Shown piece by piece: positions 1 to 12,500 of a DNA stretch of 64,000 nt (the stretch's first letter is position 1; each line of letters begins with the position of its first letter). The stretch comes from Letharia columbiana (taxonomy: Eukaryota > Ascomycota > Lecanoromycetes > Lecanorales > Parmeliaceae), in contig NW_023501056.1 in assembly GCF_014066305.1 (NCBI RefSeq), positions 770,501 through 834,500 of the forward strand, given 5' to 3'. A program made the translations under genes and the position numbers. The notes beneath the pieces were generated by a model. That model was not told the DNA's origin. It searched no databases and saw only the letters and a program-made list of their open reading frames with translations.

Positions 1-548
1 ACGAGTGGTTGGTCGGCAGGCATTGCATAGGCATATTTCTTTTCGCTCTGGCGTTCTACCACGCTGTACTCTTCGGGCCTGATTGCTGTATGGAACATCG
101 TGGTGTGAGCTGCAATGTAAGTCGGCGGAGTGGTATGTGCTGGATACGAGTTAGTGATATATTATCCGGATGTTGGCCGTTGTTGATGTTAAGAAAGTTG
201 AAGGAAGGATAGAAAGCCTGTGGCCGGCAGAGAAAACGGTTGGAAGGAATACGCGAGCCGAAGAGTCCGGTGCGAGCTTCAACACAACTGCAGGCCAGGA
301 GATAGGGCATTACGCACGATATTACAAGCCAAAGGGAAAAGGGCTTGTCCAAAAATGTTCTTTGATTCCGTTCTCTGTTGTCAGATCTCGTAAATATAGC
401 CTTACTTTCATCGAAGCATAAAATGCTCTGATTTATCGTACATATAAGCCATCTCATGGCATCATCTCTTATGAACGCTTTGCCGCCTATGTCAATGCAA
501 CGCCCATTGTACGCCTGCTATGCTGGGGGTATCAAATGAAATGGTTGA
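1..548. other. intergenic, nothing recognised
   Basis: No reading frame here resembles a protein and no RNA gene was seen. The stretch lies downstream of the phosphatase gene that ends at 549 on the minus strand, so part of it is probably its 3' untranslated region. Confidence 0.5.
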
Positions 549-1941
549 CTACAAGAAGTATTCGGTGCGGCGATTAGTCGTCGGCGGTATGTGACGCTCC
601 TTCTCGGAAACGGCAGAGAATATGGTGAACTTTGGCTCCAGGTCCTCTCCAAGGTTCATGATGGAGGCGACGTTGCCGCAGCGGTAGCAGTAGTTGGGAG
701 CGCTCCAGACAGTGACAACGGACTTGTCTTCGAAGTGCCACTGCACAGAGGATTAGCTTGGGAAGATTTTGTTGCGATGAAAGCAAGCCGTACCTTGTAG
801 CCTTCATTGACGAGTTGATGAGCACGGGCAATAAGCTGAAAGCCGTTGACGTGATTAAATTCCGTAGCGACCTTGTTGCCAAACAGCCACCCTGCACCAC
901 GTGGAGATACAGCCCAAGTTCCAACGTCTTCAGGATCACTCCAGACCAAATCACAGAAAGCGCCTTCGTGAGGGATCTCTTGAGCTCGAGCAATGACGCG
1001 TATTTGGTCAAGGGTACGAATTTCAGGACTCAGACCACCGTGGACGCAGAGCACTTTGCCGTCAATGACTGCACCGAGGACTAAGAAATCGAAGACTTGG
1101 CAACATGCTTTCCAGACCGAGGCATTACCATACTTTTGTTGGCATTCCTCGTAAAATCCGTAGACCTGTGTGATCTGGCGAGATTCGTGGTTGCCCCGGA
1201 CGAGGGTCACGCGATCAGGATATCTAGCCGGGTTTTAACTAAAAGACATTGATGGGGATAATACTACTGACCTAGCCTTGAGACACAGAAGCAGAGTCAA
1301 AGTTTCCAAGCTGAAGTAGCCGCGGTCGACGAAGTCTCCCAGGAAGATGTAATTTTGGTTGCCCGGGATTGCAGTACTACTACCCTCTTTCTCAACGCCC
1401 AAGGATGCTCCGTGACTGCTCTCCCGCTTACGCCCACGCTCTTCCTCCTCGTCGCCATCGTCGTCGTCGTCACCACCACTGCCCGTACTGGTCTCGCCGT
1501 CCTTCTTCTCCTTCGATCGGATCTTTTTCTTAAGCTTGGGGTTGGTGATCTCGGTGGGCGGCTCAATATCATCGGAGGTGATAACGCCAGTAGGAGCTGG
1601 TGATGGGGTGGCGCGCACATGACTCGGAGCACCTCCTGCGACGCGGAAAAGTTCGATGACATCGTAGAATTGGCCATGAAGATCGCCACAAACAGTCACT
1701 GGAGTCGAGACGGGCTGGATGTTGGACTCTAATTGAGGTTCCAATTTAGTTATTTTGTGTATGAGAGAGACTTTGAATGCTCACCCTCCATAAGAAGCTC
1801 CTTGCAAATCTCACAAAGCTTCTTCATGGTCGCTTCGGGCAGATACTGATTGTTAAAAGCACATTTCAGCCACTCGTCAACGTCGGCGTTCTTGGTGAGC
1901 CTCGCAGGCCCTGGCCGGGGTGGCTTCTTGCCCTCCGGCAT
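549..1941 (-). CDS. SIT4: PP6/Sit4-type serine/threonine protein phosphatase catalytic subunit
   Basis: Four exons join cleanly: 1941-1785, 1728-1272, 1223-794 and 740-549, giving 411 residues. The three PPP-family metal-site motifs are present: [14 protein letters not shown] and RGNHESRQ. The run [20 protein letters not shown] and the stretch around [14 protein letters not shown] match the PP6/Sit4/Ppe1 branch better than PP2A or PP4, and the protein ends in YFL, like the PP2A-group tail that can be carboxymethylated. Known relatives act with SAPS-domain subunits in cell-cycle and nutrient signalling. Odd feature: an acidic, Lys/Glu/Asp-rich insert of roughly 85 residues sits between the first and second metal motifs, making the protein about 100 residues longer than the animal enzyme. 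Intron edges are GTGAGC..TAG, GTCAGT..TAG and GTACGG..CAG. Confidence 0.93.
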
Positions 1942-2259
1942 ACTTCAGGCTTGAGACGAACGAAAAATCCCAAGAAGCCCTTCTTGGACAGATTGAGGAG
2001 TGAGATCGATAATGCCAGGCCCAAGTTGCCAACCGCGGAGCTTCTTCGGTTTCGCTGTATCGTTTTTCCGGATTCAGGCTCAATACAGTTAGACTAAATG
2101 TATATGTAAATGCTAGCACAATGAACACCATTAAATAGTCTGCGTTTCAACCCATGATGGGTACTGTGTTCTGCACTTGTGAGAAGAAGCGAAACACGTG
2201 ACGAAGAAGCAGATCAGAACACTCTCCTTTTCATCGGGATACCAGCAGTCACCGCAGCC
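1942..2259. promoter_or_regulatory. divergent promoter region between phosphatase and UPF3
   Basis: The two start codons (1941 on minus, 2260 on plus) are 318 bp apart and point away from each other, so both promoters must lie here. No TATA box or named operator could be singled out. Confidence 0.5.
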
Positions 2260-4232
2260 ATGACCTCGCCAATTTCAGCTCCCCGTGTTACCATAGCTCG
2301 ACCCGCTCGCTCAAATGGAGTACTCTCAATCCCAGCATCTGTCACGCAGAAAAGAAGTGGACCAGACTCAGAAGGATTGATGTCAAAGCCGGCGACCACG
2401 AGGCTAAAACTCATCGTAAGACGGCTTCCACCAGGCTTGACACAGGCGGAATTCGAAGAAGCTCTTGGGGATGATTGGAAAGTCAACGGAGGCAAGGTAG
2501 ACTGGGCAGTCTACAAGGCAGGAAAGGTATCGAAAGAGTATGGGGGCACTTCAAGAGAACTCAGCTGTAAATCCAATGCTGATCCAAGCTATTCAGTCCT
2601 GCCAAACCCTCGCGGCCCAGCCGTGCATACCTGCACCTGACGAAGCAAGATCATCTAAATTTACTCTCTGAGCATGTCCGAAATACCAACTTTAATGATG
2701 CGAAGGCTTCTTCCAAAGACCCTGCGTTACTTGGACCGCCATCAGTCGAATTTGCGCCCTATGGTCGTGTCCCTAGCAGCAGGCCGCGCAAAGACGCTCG
2801 TCAAGGCACGATCGATCAAGACCCCGAGTTCATGGATTTCCTTCAGAGCTTGACCAATCCTCCTGCAAAAGCTGTCCACACCGATCAAGAGAATGGCGGT
2901 GTAGGAAAAGTCAAGGACAAGGTCACCACAACCCCTCTAATTCAATTCCTCAAGGACAAGAAAGCCAATAAGGGTAAAGAGAACGCTACCGCCCCGAAAG
3001 GCGCCAAACATTCGCGTCAAGACTCCAAAGATAGCAAGTCCGCTGCGGTTGCAGATTCCAAGAATGCCACCGGCAATGTTACGGCGTCTTCTCCGAAGAA
3101 GCGCAGCGCACAAGCTGTCAAAGTTGAACAGGCTGCCCGTGATGCTGTTAAAGTGTTGAACAAACAAGCAGCAATTGCAAAGCAAGGAAACGTATCCCCC
3201 AGCCCATCGAAAACCGTTCCTGCTCCAACAAATCCTGCTGTGACGCCGAACAGCACAGCCAATGCTGCACTCGCCGACAAGAAGCGCGAACGTGGGAATG
3301 CTAGTGCCGCAGCGAAAATACTACAGCGAGATCTGGGCTTAGGTGGACATCCTGGCGGCCGAGGTGGAAGACGAGGTCTCCTCGGCAATGTAGTGAACAG
3401 ACCTACGCCTGGGAATGCTTCGCCTGCTGCAAAGGCTCCAGGAACTACACAAACCACACAGCCAGCCATTTCTACGACTGGAAATTCTACAGCTACATCT
3501 ACGGATGCAATCGATGTTTCGGTTGCTCCTGTTCCAGATGCAGTGCCACCGCCAGCCCGCAATCTGCCACCTTCAGGGCCAGCAGCTTCAAGAGGCCCAA
3601 CCAAGGCTTCTGCATCTATGCGCGCCACTCCTTCAGGAACCGGTCCAGCCTTCTCAAAGCCCGCAGCGCCTCCCTCGACCGCTACACAAGCATTCCTCAA
3701 GCATGCAAACCCATCTCAAGGGATTACTGAACCTTTGCTAGATGAAGCATTCGCAGTCTTCGGCGCAATCAATAAGGTGGAGATAGACAAAAAGAAAGGC
3801 TTTGCATACGTGGACTTTGTAGAACCCGAAAGCTTGCAGAAAGCCGTCAAGGCAAGTCCAATCAAGGTGGCCCAAGGTCAAGTGGTGGTGCTTGAGCGGA
3901 AGACTGGCCCTACATTGCAAGCTAGGAATGTGAGGGGAGGTGGGCCGATGCTGGGGAATCGTGGAGGAGGGATACCGGTAGGAAATAGAGGGGGAGGGAT
4001 GCCAGTGGGTAACCGAGGCGGATCTATGAGGGGGAGAGGCGGATTTGGCAGAGGAGGGAATAATTTCCCAAACGCCAACAACGCGAAAGGCACGAACGCA
4101 ACAGCAACGACAGCAACAACAGCTTCAACTCCTGCATCCAACCCTTCGGCGACGTCGGCAGCGCAGCCAGCAACCGAAAGCGCTTCCTCCCATCCGGCGG
4201 CTCAATCATCTGATGCAAGCACAACTTCTTAG
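2260..4232 (+). CDS. UPF3: nonsense-mediated mRNA decay factor Upf3 (Smg4/UPF3 domain)
   Basis: Exons 2260-2537 and 2597-4232 (59-bp intron, GTATGG..CAG) give 637 residues. Splicing at 2538 rather than the nearer GTATCG at 2527 is required to keep frame and restores the run KDPAKPSRPSRAYLHLTK. Residues about 48-200 are the Smg4/UPF3 domain, which is RRM-like and contacts Upf2; the conserved stretch EFAPYGRVPSSRPRKDARQG follows. Residues about 465-530 look like a second RRM with the FAYVDF core, followed by an RGG-rich tail (GNRGGG repeats, about 540-590) and an Ala/Ser/Thr-rich end. The role is recognition and destruction of mRNAs with premature stops, in nucleus and cytoplasm. The middle is low-complexity Lys/Ala/Pro-rich. 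The start ATG is preceded by an in-frame ATG at 2179, which is less likely. Confidence 0.88.
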
Positions 4233-6528
4233 GCGTCTACTGCACCCTCGGATTGTATGATTATGCTTAGACACAGCTTACAAGCAAGCGAATTCGGGGA
4301 CCACGATGAAGACTTGGCCCATGGAGGTAGTCATTCTATCATTACGGCTTCGAGATGAGATTCGGACCTCGGCATCGAGAGCACAAAGCTGAGAGCAGCT
4401 GCTCCGGAGTGCGCGATCAGCAGGAAGGCGATGGATCAAATGAATCCTCATGGGGACGAAGGATCAGCAGAACAATGAGGGATCGACTGCGATCGAACAG
4501 AAGCCTCCCATCCATGAGATAGTTCATCGGCCATAGTCCGTATGATCAGGCAGTTCGTTCCTCTCACAAATCTACTAAAGCTACCCGTAAGAGTGGAATA
4601 GGACCACTGTTGAGGTGTTGACAAAGATCAAGAAGTATCGATGATTCATGCACTTTACGAGAATCTACCGAGGTACTCAGTCAAGAATTGCCTCCAATGA
4701 TAGGTACAACGATGCTCTCCGTGAAGTCTAGGTACGGATTGTCCTTTTGGGTAACTTCTGCGGTACCTCCGTTGTTTCCACCGCCATTTGCCCACAGCAA
4801 CGCCATGTTACAGGTCCACCAAGTCTGAAGAAGCGCTCCAAACAATCTCTCGCACGCAACAAGCGAGCGAGCTGACAATCGCCATCCTTCAGATGTACCC
4901 CCATCAGCCTCTATACCGTCGGTTTCGTTTCAGCCTTTCCCCAGTCCGATCCCCAGTCCCCCACACGTCGCGCCGCACCCTTGCCTGCTCCGCAAATCTC
5001 ACTCATGCTTACCGAGATGTATTTCTCACTCATCGAAAAGGCTTATGAAATCCTGCGAGTCATCACTGCCACGCGATTCCGTACCCCAAGAATAGATTAT
5101 GTAAAGTCGTAGTATCTAGTAGTAATCTGTCATCTCGCCCCCCCCCCCGAATCCGTCTCACTTCCCCGCAAGCCAATCGGCTCGCGCCGTCGCCTAGAGG
5201 TAAGTACCTTGTACCTCCCGCACGGTCTCCGAACAAGGTAAACGAAAGATATGGGCGTCCACCGAATATTATCAAACGTGCCACAGATCAGCTTCGCTTA
5301 GCATTTTGGTACCGAGATTCGAGAGGGAGGACCCTATCGCATTTCGTCTCCGCCTCGCACTCGTACTCTCCCTAGCTACCGTACCTCTCGGGCCAAAAGC
5401 AATACCAAGATCCCTAAAGTAACGAATGGAAATGGCGGTGACTTCGGAGCTCCGGGCCGACACACCACACCGCCTTCCATCAACTTCGCGCCCTACGGAT
5501 TCCCCATTCGCTTCAACCGGTTTTCCTAAGTAGGTAGTCAATCAAGAAGGCAATCAAGGTTTTTTTCCCCTTGTCCTTCTGGCTCTGATTATCATCATCA
5601 TCATTATTATACATTCTGCTGCGTTGTTACTCTTCTTTTTCGCCCTGATCGATACTTCTACCTACCTAGATCCGTCTCTTCCCGCGCGACTTTTGGGCCT
5701 CTGCGACCCGAAAGGGTTCCGGGGCTCCCCAGGGGACTGGGTGCCTTCGTGCCCAATCCACCGCAATGAGTCATTGATGGTGGGAAATGAGCCGGTAGCG
5801 TCGGGCGACGGAGGGATTCTATATGGTCGTTTGCTTCTCTTCCCCCGTTCTCGTAATCGTAGGCAGCTACTTGGGTCATACTTTGATGTGATTACGGGGG
5901 GGAAGATGACACCGCTCCTTGCTTATTCGTCGCGTTGCATCCATTTTCTAATCTTTGCCCCCCCCGGTTGCGAGGGTAGGTATGGATATTCATGCTTTTG
6001 AGAATCCTCGCGGATCCCGACAAGCTGAAGGGGGCGCTCCTGGTTTTTTGTGGTGTGGGTTGGTGTGGGATGATTCAGGTTGCATCGGACCGCTACTTGA
6101 CTTTTACTTACTCTCTACCTGCCTGCCTTACTTACCAGACGGGCTGAGTGAGCGAGCGTGCGTTTGCGCCTTATTGATGACGGTGACAGGACTGATATGT
6201 AAGGGAGGTGAGGAATCAGTTTTAAAATAATTAAATACTACTACTACTACCTTCTCCTGCAAAAGGATCCGTCAATTCTCAAACATCTGCTTTGCCAGGT
6301 TACATATCTGCGGCGCCGTTTACCCCGGGTTGTGTGTTTACAATCGTGCTCAGCTCGGAAAGTGATGCGACGTGCCGCACCGCAGCCAGTCATCTTTTTC
6401 TTAGCTACCTGACGCACTCGAGTGCGACAAAAGAGTATTTGTTGCGGGTTCGGACATCAAACTTGATCTGTTTGTGAAACATCTGTGAGGAAAACGTCTG
6501 GCGCGGTGGAAATTATTACAAGTATAGC
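4233..6528. other. 2.3 kb intergenic/leader region
   Basis: No convincing gene. A 12-base C run lies near 5138-5149, ATC triplets near 5595-5613 and a CTA microsatellite near 6236-6250. Several TACCT/AGGTA-like short motifs recur between about 5190 and 6120. The downstream half is probably promoter and 5' leader of the gene at 6529. Open frames of 60-125 codons here look like GC-rich chance frames. Confidence 0.4.
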
Positions 6529-7194
6529 ATGTGGCCTTGGAAAAGTCAGGCGATGCATACATCAGTGTTGCCTGATTCCGCAACCCTTACACCTTGCTCT
6601 GCCTCACCTTTACCTTTGCGCCAACCTCGTTCTCGTCAAAGTCAAGCCGACGATATGGGCTCCGATGATAGCAGCAGCGAGCGCTCGCTCTCTGCCTCGC
6701 CGTCGCCGAATTCACGACATCGCTTCCCTTCGCTCGCCTTTGCCGACGCCATCAATATCCCCTTCAAGTCTCCAATATCGCAGCCATCGACCACATCATC
6801 CTCTCCCGAATTCTCTCCATCTCCCATAACACCACCGTCCTCCTTCAGCAGTCCAGCCTTCGCAAGCTGCGCATACCCCGACTGGCCACAACGCGACATC
6901 CTCTCCCCAAAGACCACTTCAAATTGTGGGTCCCAGGCCAACTCTTACATCTCCGATGACGACCTGCTCGATCTTGCGGAGCTGGAGCTTATCGGCGGGA
7001 TGAGGATCCCGTCAGATATGCGAACAGAGTTTATCCCGTGGGAACAGACCAGGCAGCCGCCACTTGTGTTGCAGTCCTTGCCGATGGTCAAGAGGAAGGC
7101 CCAGCCGGCGCCGAAGAGGAGAAGAAGAAGCTCGCCGTTGAAGAGGAAGAAGGTTGTGCTTGGGATGAGCCCGATTGCTGAGGCGCCGGAGTGA
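6529..7194 (+). CDS. Ser/Pro-rich fungal hypothetical protein
   Basis: A single open frame of 221 residues. I do not recognise a named family. The N-terminal two thirds is rich in Ser and Pro; residues about 140-160 hold an acidic stretch SYISDDDLLDLAELEL, and residues about 188-210 are a strongly basic cluster (KRRRRSSPLKRKKV) that could be a nuclear localisation signal. The short acidic motif followed by a basic tail resembles many uncharacterised Pezizomycotina proteins, but that is recollection, not a search. The start is uncertain: the ATG at 6655 (MGSDDSSSERS) or an upstream exon are alternatives. A long GC-rich leader precedes it. Confidence 0.5.
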   Translation: MWPWKSQAMHTSVLPDSATLTPCSASPLPLRQPRSRQSQADDMGSDDSSSERSLSASPSPNSRHRFPSLAFADAINIPFKSPISQPSTTSSSPEFSPSPITPPSSFSSPAFASCAYPDWPQRDILSPKTTSNCGSQANSYISDDDLLDLAELELIGGMRIPSDMRTEFIPWEQTRQPPLVLQSLPMVKRKAQPAPKRRRRSSPLKRKKVVLGMSPIAEAPE

Positions 7195-9574
7195 TGCACA
7201 GTGGATGCTGGTACGCCGCCCACCCTTTCGTACCTCTCTCCTGCAGCTTGCTAAACACATCCAGGTCCCCCCAACGGCCGCATTACCATTATTGGGTGAA
7301 ACGGTAACCATCCCAGACATTTTGAGCTGGCAGTGCAGCTGCGGATGCTGCAGACCTCATCATCGGTACCTTTAGCTGCAGGTTTCTGATGCACCTACCG
7401 CATGCCGCAGTGACTCATCTTCCTTGCTTCTACAAAGGGGAGTGGACGGTGTCCCTGTGAAAGCCCCCAGGAGTGCAGCGCAGTGCATGGCAATGGAGCA
7501 ACCTCGAGCGAATCGCCATGACCGCGCCCAGAGCAGAATCGTGGTGACCTGCTCACGAAGTGTCGCGCCTTGAAACGAGGTCCAGCGTGCTACGCCTCCT
7601 GAGTTTCGGACATGCTCTGGAGATTCGTCATCCACCGTCGTGTCCTCTTTCGGCGAAACCGTCACTCAGTGGCTTCGCGATTGATCGCATTCGTACTTAC
7701 GGTTAAGAGGATGACTCTGAGGAGCGAACTTAAAATAATTGTGAGGGAAAAGATCGTCAGCATTTCATCATACCCGAGCGGCTACGGGCCCTTCGGGCGG
7801 GGAAAAGGGTGAGGGCGAGCCTGCCCTGCCCTGCCCTGCAAGCAAAAGGAGGCTGGGCTAGTCCCTGCTTCTTTTGCGATCTATCTTAGGCATCAATGCA
7901 TCCGTAGGGGGCACTGCTGGCTCTTTTATCGTTGAAGGAGCATACTCGGTATTGAATGAGGAGGATGAAACATTTACCTACCAGCCGTGGTGTGAAGCTT
8001 CGATCTGTTTTTTCGCAGAGAGGGGACAGCGATGCGTGGATCAAGCAGAAGATCTGGGGAATGGTGATTCGCACAGCGAGCGGGGAAGGCTTGAGGATGG
8101 ATATGAGCGGTAGCAAATAGGAACAAATCATCCAGTGCTAAGATGTGAGCGCATATAACTACGAGAAAGGATTGTGATGAGTGACTCGTAGAACTTGTAC
8201 CTTCCCTAACAGTGTGATTCGATAAGGGTCCGAGGGTGCATGTACCAATCGCTTCGGCTCTGTCTCATGTGCTTCCAGAAGATTTCCTTCTCCAGCTAGG
8301 TACCCTTCCCACCCCCCACCCTTACCCTCTCCCCCCCCATCAACGCTGATAACGTGATCAAAACAAACCCGACAAATTCACAAATTCACACACAGACTTT
8401 CAGATTTTCAGGAACAATCTTTAATTGAAAAATTAGTGGAGCCATGTGGATAGCCAAAGCCATGTTGTTGGGTTACTTTACTGGGTATGGGTATCATACT
8501 CTTCCTGTCTCGCAGCAGATTGGGCGTATCTCTCATCACGAGCTCCAAATCTTCAAATCTTGCCCGTCCTCCGAACAGTCGCTACCAATTTAATCCCTTC
8601 TCTAAGCGCTGCGCTTTGCCTGGAAGAGTCAAACGTCCTGCCACTCTAATGTCGGACCACGTTCAATCATTGAAGAAAAGTGCCTGCGAAGGATCTCATT
8701 GGCGCAAGTGTGACGAAGCTTGCAGCCCGCTCTGACCAATCCCATCCTTGATACGCCTCAACGTTCCTGCATACTAAAGACGTGCATCAACTGGCTCATG
8801 CGTACCCCAGCAAAGCCAACAATGCCCATTCTTTCCCCTTCCACCAACGGCTGCATGTCGTCCTCTGGCCCAGGCAAGTTCAGACGGACGGGCCCATACA
8901 TGAGCTTGTTGTGGAAGCTATTCGCCTACGATGATCCCCGTCTCGAAGGGGTCCTTAGTAGTTAGTACCTATGGTTCCTGCTCCGCTCCTCTCGCTATCA
9001 TTTCTCCTAGACTCTGATGCTCCTCAGTCCAGTGAGACAGCGCAATCCCGCCGTCGATTAATTGCCCATCACAGGGTCCATGAGCTTGTCCTTGCCCTGA
9101 GCCTCTCACGTCTCATCATTCAAGCGCCAGCACCCCTTTGGCTTACCATTGGGCCTCACCACCAACATTGATAGGGCAGATGCTCGTCATTCAATCTCGA
9201 ATTGCCCTCAACCATACTTTCCATCATTGCAGAAGCCTGAAACCTTTATCAATTCTCCTTGCCCCTCACGTTGTGCAAGACCGCTTATGCCTCCTCATGT
9301 CACGCATATTGCCCCTTCGTGCATGAGGCGGAGTAGGTGGTATTAGCCGCAAAGTGACTCGCAGACCTTTCGTTTCAGAAGATCCCACCCATCTTGCCAA
9401 ACCAGGATCAACCGCATCGACTGCGCCTATTGCGGGGAGTTTAATACCTGGGTCAGTACCTTACTGGAAGCATTGTGATTTAGATCTGCCCCCCACACCG
9501 CTTGCTTGAAGCAAATGTTGAAGCTCTCCGGCGCTTCCGTGCTGCCAGTGCTTCTTTAGTAGCTCTGAGCTAAC
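7195..9574. other. 2.4 kb intergenic region
   Basis: No gene supported. A short CTGCC tandem run lies at 7821-7839. Frames of 60-80 codons between 8446 and 9346 overlap one another in different frames without family motifs. The right end presumably carries the promoter of the WD40 gene. Confidence 0.4.
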
Positions 9575-12500
9575 ATGAGCGAAGCAGAAGACACCTGCGA
9601 GGCCTCCGCCATGTCCGCGGGACAATTGGCAAGGCAGCGCTCTTCCTCGTCCGGTACAAGACCTTCGCTCAGGTCGGCGACACCGATAGATCCTCGTGTC
9701 ACCGACGTCGACTTTGAAGCATGTGCGGCTACAGCCTCCTACTTCATCTACACTCAGGGCCCGACGATAGTATGCCTTCATCACGATTCATTGGCGGTTG
9801 AAAGGCGCTTCGATGGGGGAAAGGACGGACATGAAGAGCCGATAGTATTTGTTTGCGCGGACAACGTCAGTGAACGGGGAGCCGGGAGGTTGGTGGTGAG
9901 CTATGATGCTGGAAAGGTTGCGATTGTGTGGGATCTATTTACGGGGCTACAAGTCGCAAGATTTGGATCATACCATACGATCGGTGCTGCAGCGTGGATG
10001 AGGAACGGAAATATCGCCTTTGGTGAGACGGATACTTTGATCGGAAAACTTTCGGGTGCTGACGTGCATGCCGCAGGGAACACGGAGGGCAGCATCATTC
10101 TATTCCAACCGCAGAACTCCGAGCATATATCAGCGCGCACTATCAACGACCCGATTACAGCTATAGCGCCTGCATGGGATTGCAAGACATATGCCGTTGG
10201 GTGAGTAGCTGCAGCCCTATATTCACCATGATGCTGATATATTCGCAGCTACCAAAACGGATCGATCTTGATCGTGGGGCTTCAACCTTCTTTCACTATA
10301 CTGCACACTCTGACGTCGGCACGTTCACCTTCGGCCGTGGCAAATCTGATCTGGCATGCCTCCTCAACGAAGCAAAGGTCGGACATGCTGGCCACGCAGA
10401 CTGTCGACGGAGACCTGCGAGTTTGGAGCGTTTCGAAGCCGCCAAATACGGAGACGCCAAAGATCCTGCGTGTTTTAAAGAGAAGGGACAATGTGGAGCC
10501 AGGACTACATTGGTGCGCATGGTCAAAGAATGGGAGGATCTTGCAACACTCCGAAGGGTACGTGAGCTCTTCTGTTCATGTCCAGACTCGTCAAAGAGTC
10601 TAGCGCGCTGCGGTGGACGACGTGACTGATAAGGCGATACAGGGAAACTTGGTCATGGGATGTCAGAACGAAACACGTTACTTGCGAGCCAATACCGACA
10701 GTCGAGGGAGTCAGGGGTGTGGCTTGTTATGGTCCACAGGCGACGCTGTTCACACTTGGGCCCAATCATACCGTGCAACAGTATGACACGAATCCTCCCG
10801 CGCTGGGCAAGGAGGTACAATACCTCCCCATGGCACCTCCTCCAGCCCCAAGTATACCAAATCCGGCTCAACGCATTCCAGGTACGGCACCGCCTATTGC
10901 TGTTTCCCGTGGGCCCGAGACAGATCGAGGTGCTGTGACTCTGTCAACTATCCAAAGAACCTCGAACGAGATGCAGGCGATTGAGCATGCCCGCCAGCTG
11001 CGTGACGAAATGGCAAGCCCACTTTCATCCACAAGCAGGACTAGCAGAACGGACACGATGAGTACTACATCGTCCAATCGTGCTTACCCAAGGCACCTTC
11101 CGTCCATATCATCCCGAGCTCAAAGTGGGACGACGTTTTCAACCATATCGCCCTCCATGGTTGGTCGGGATAGCCTATTTTCCGGTACCACATCAATCTA
11201 CCCGTCAACGGCATCCATGGCCTCCTCGGGACGAAGGTCTAAAGGCTCTCGCCTTCGGCAAGAGGTTGTCCGAAGCCCGGATAGTTCGTACGTGGATCTC
11301 TTTCCCCGTTCCAGGATACGATTAGGCAACATGACCTATGAACAGCCTGAGCCTCTGGATCAGGAAAACATGACCTCTGATGACCTCCGAAGACGGATGT
11401 TGGAGGTGGTGTTTGGATGGAGTGATGATATCGAAGCGTTGGTTAAGGATGAGCTACTTCACCAGCAACCGGGATCACAGAGCGCTGTCCTTCTATCAAA
11501 ATGGCTGGGTGAAGTCGATTCTGATATGATGACTGCTTCAGGCATGTCCGATAACGTCAGCGAACTCGATTGGATGATGATGGCTCTCAGCAATATGGGC
11601 GCTTCCGGTTCGATGAACAAAATGGGCGAAAACATGGTCCAAAGATTGCTCCGGAAAGGCGACTTTCACACCGCAGCTACCATTCTGCTAAGTCTTGGCG
11701 ATCGAGAAGATGCAGTCGAAGTTTACGTTTCACGAAGCTTCTACATGGAAGCGATTCTACTGACTTGCTTGGCTTTTCCTACTGATTGGCAAAGGCAAGC
11801 CCATCTGGTACGACGCTGGGGCGAATTCGTGGTAGAAAACTCGCAGCAACATCTCGCTATCCGATGCTTTTCGTGCACTGGAGTCGAGCCGCCAATTCCA
11901 TGGTCTTCCCCCTCGCCACGAGCTGTAAATACGCCATCACAAACACCGCCAAGTATCTCGTCAATGTTGAGTCCACCGGTATCACCTCCACCGGCAGCTC
12001 CGCTTACTCGAATGACGACCAAAAATTCGTCATTGAAGGTAATAACCTCCTTTGAAGCTCCGGCCCAGGCTCAGTTCAAGTTCCCGGGCTTAGCATCGAC
12101 GGACCGCACGCCCACCAACGGGCCCGGAGTCACCCCGATCGCGGAGTCTGCCATCTCGCCAGGAGGGACACCCGGAGGTTTTGATCGAAGACAGGCGCGT
12201 GGCATGAACAGTCTCACCGGAAGATTGACCACTCCTGGAGGCTATCATAGAAATCGTCTACCTTCTATTGGGGAAACACCAGTGGACGTTTCGTTACCTG
12301 CTTTTACTCGACCGAGCCAGCTTCCCACTCCTGACAATTCCGGGTCGGATGCTGAGAAGGAGAGAGAGAAACATTTGAGATCTCAGACTTCAGAGCCCAA
12401 GATCGAGAAGGAAGGCGAGGAAGCGCCACCGCTTCTGCTTAGCTCAGCTCGTTACGATCCTGGAACTCCTGCCACAGGCAAGACTCCGATGACTGCTGTC

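Noticed and set aside
3017..3700. 227-codon minus-strand frame
   Set aside because: Antisense shadow of the low-complexity middle of UPF3.
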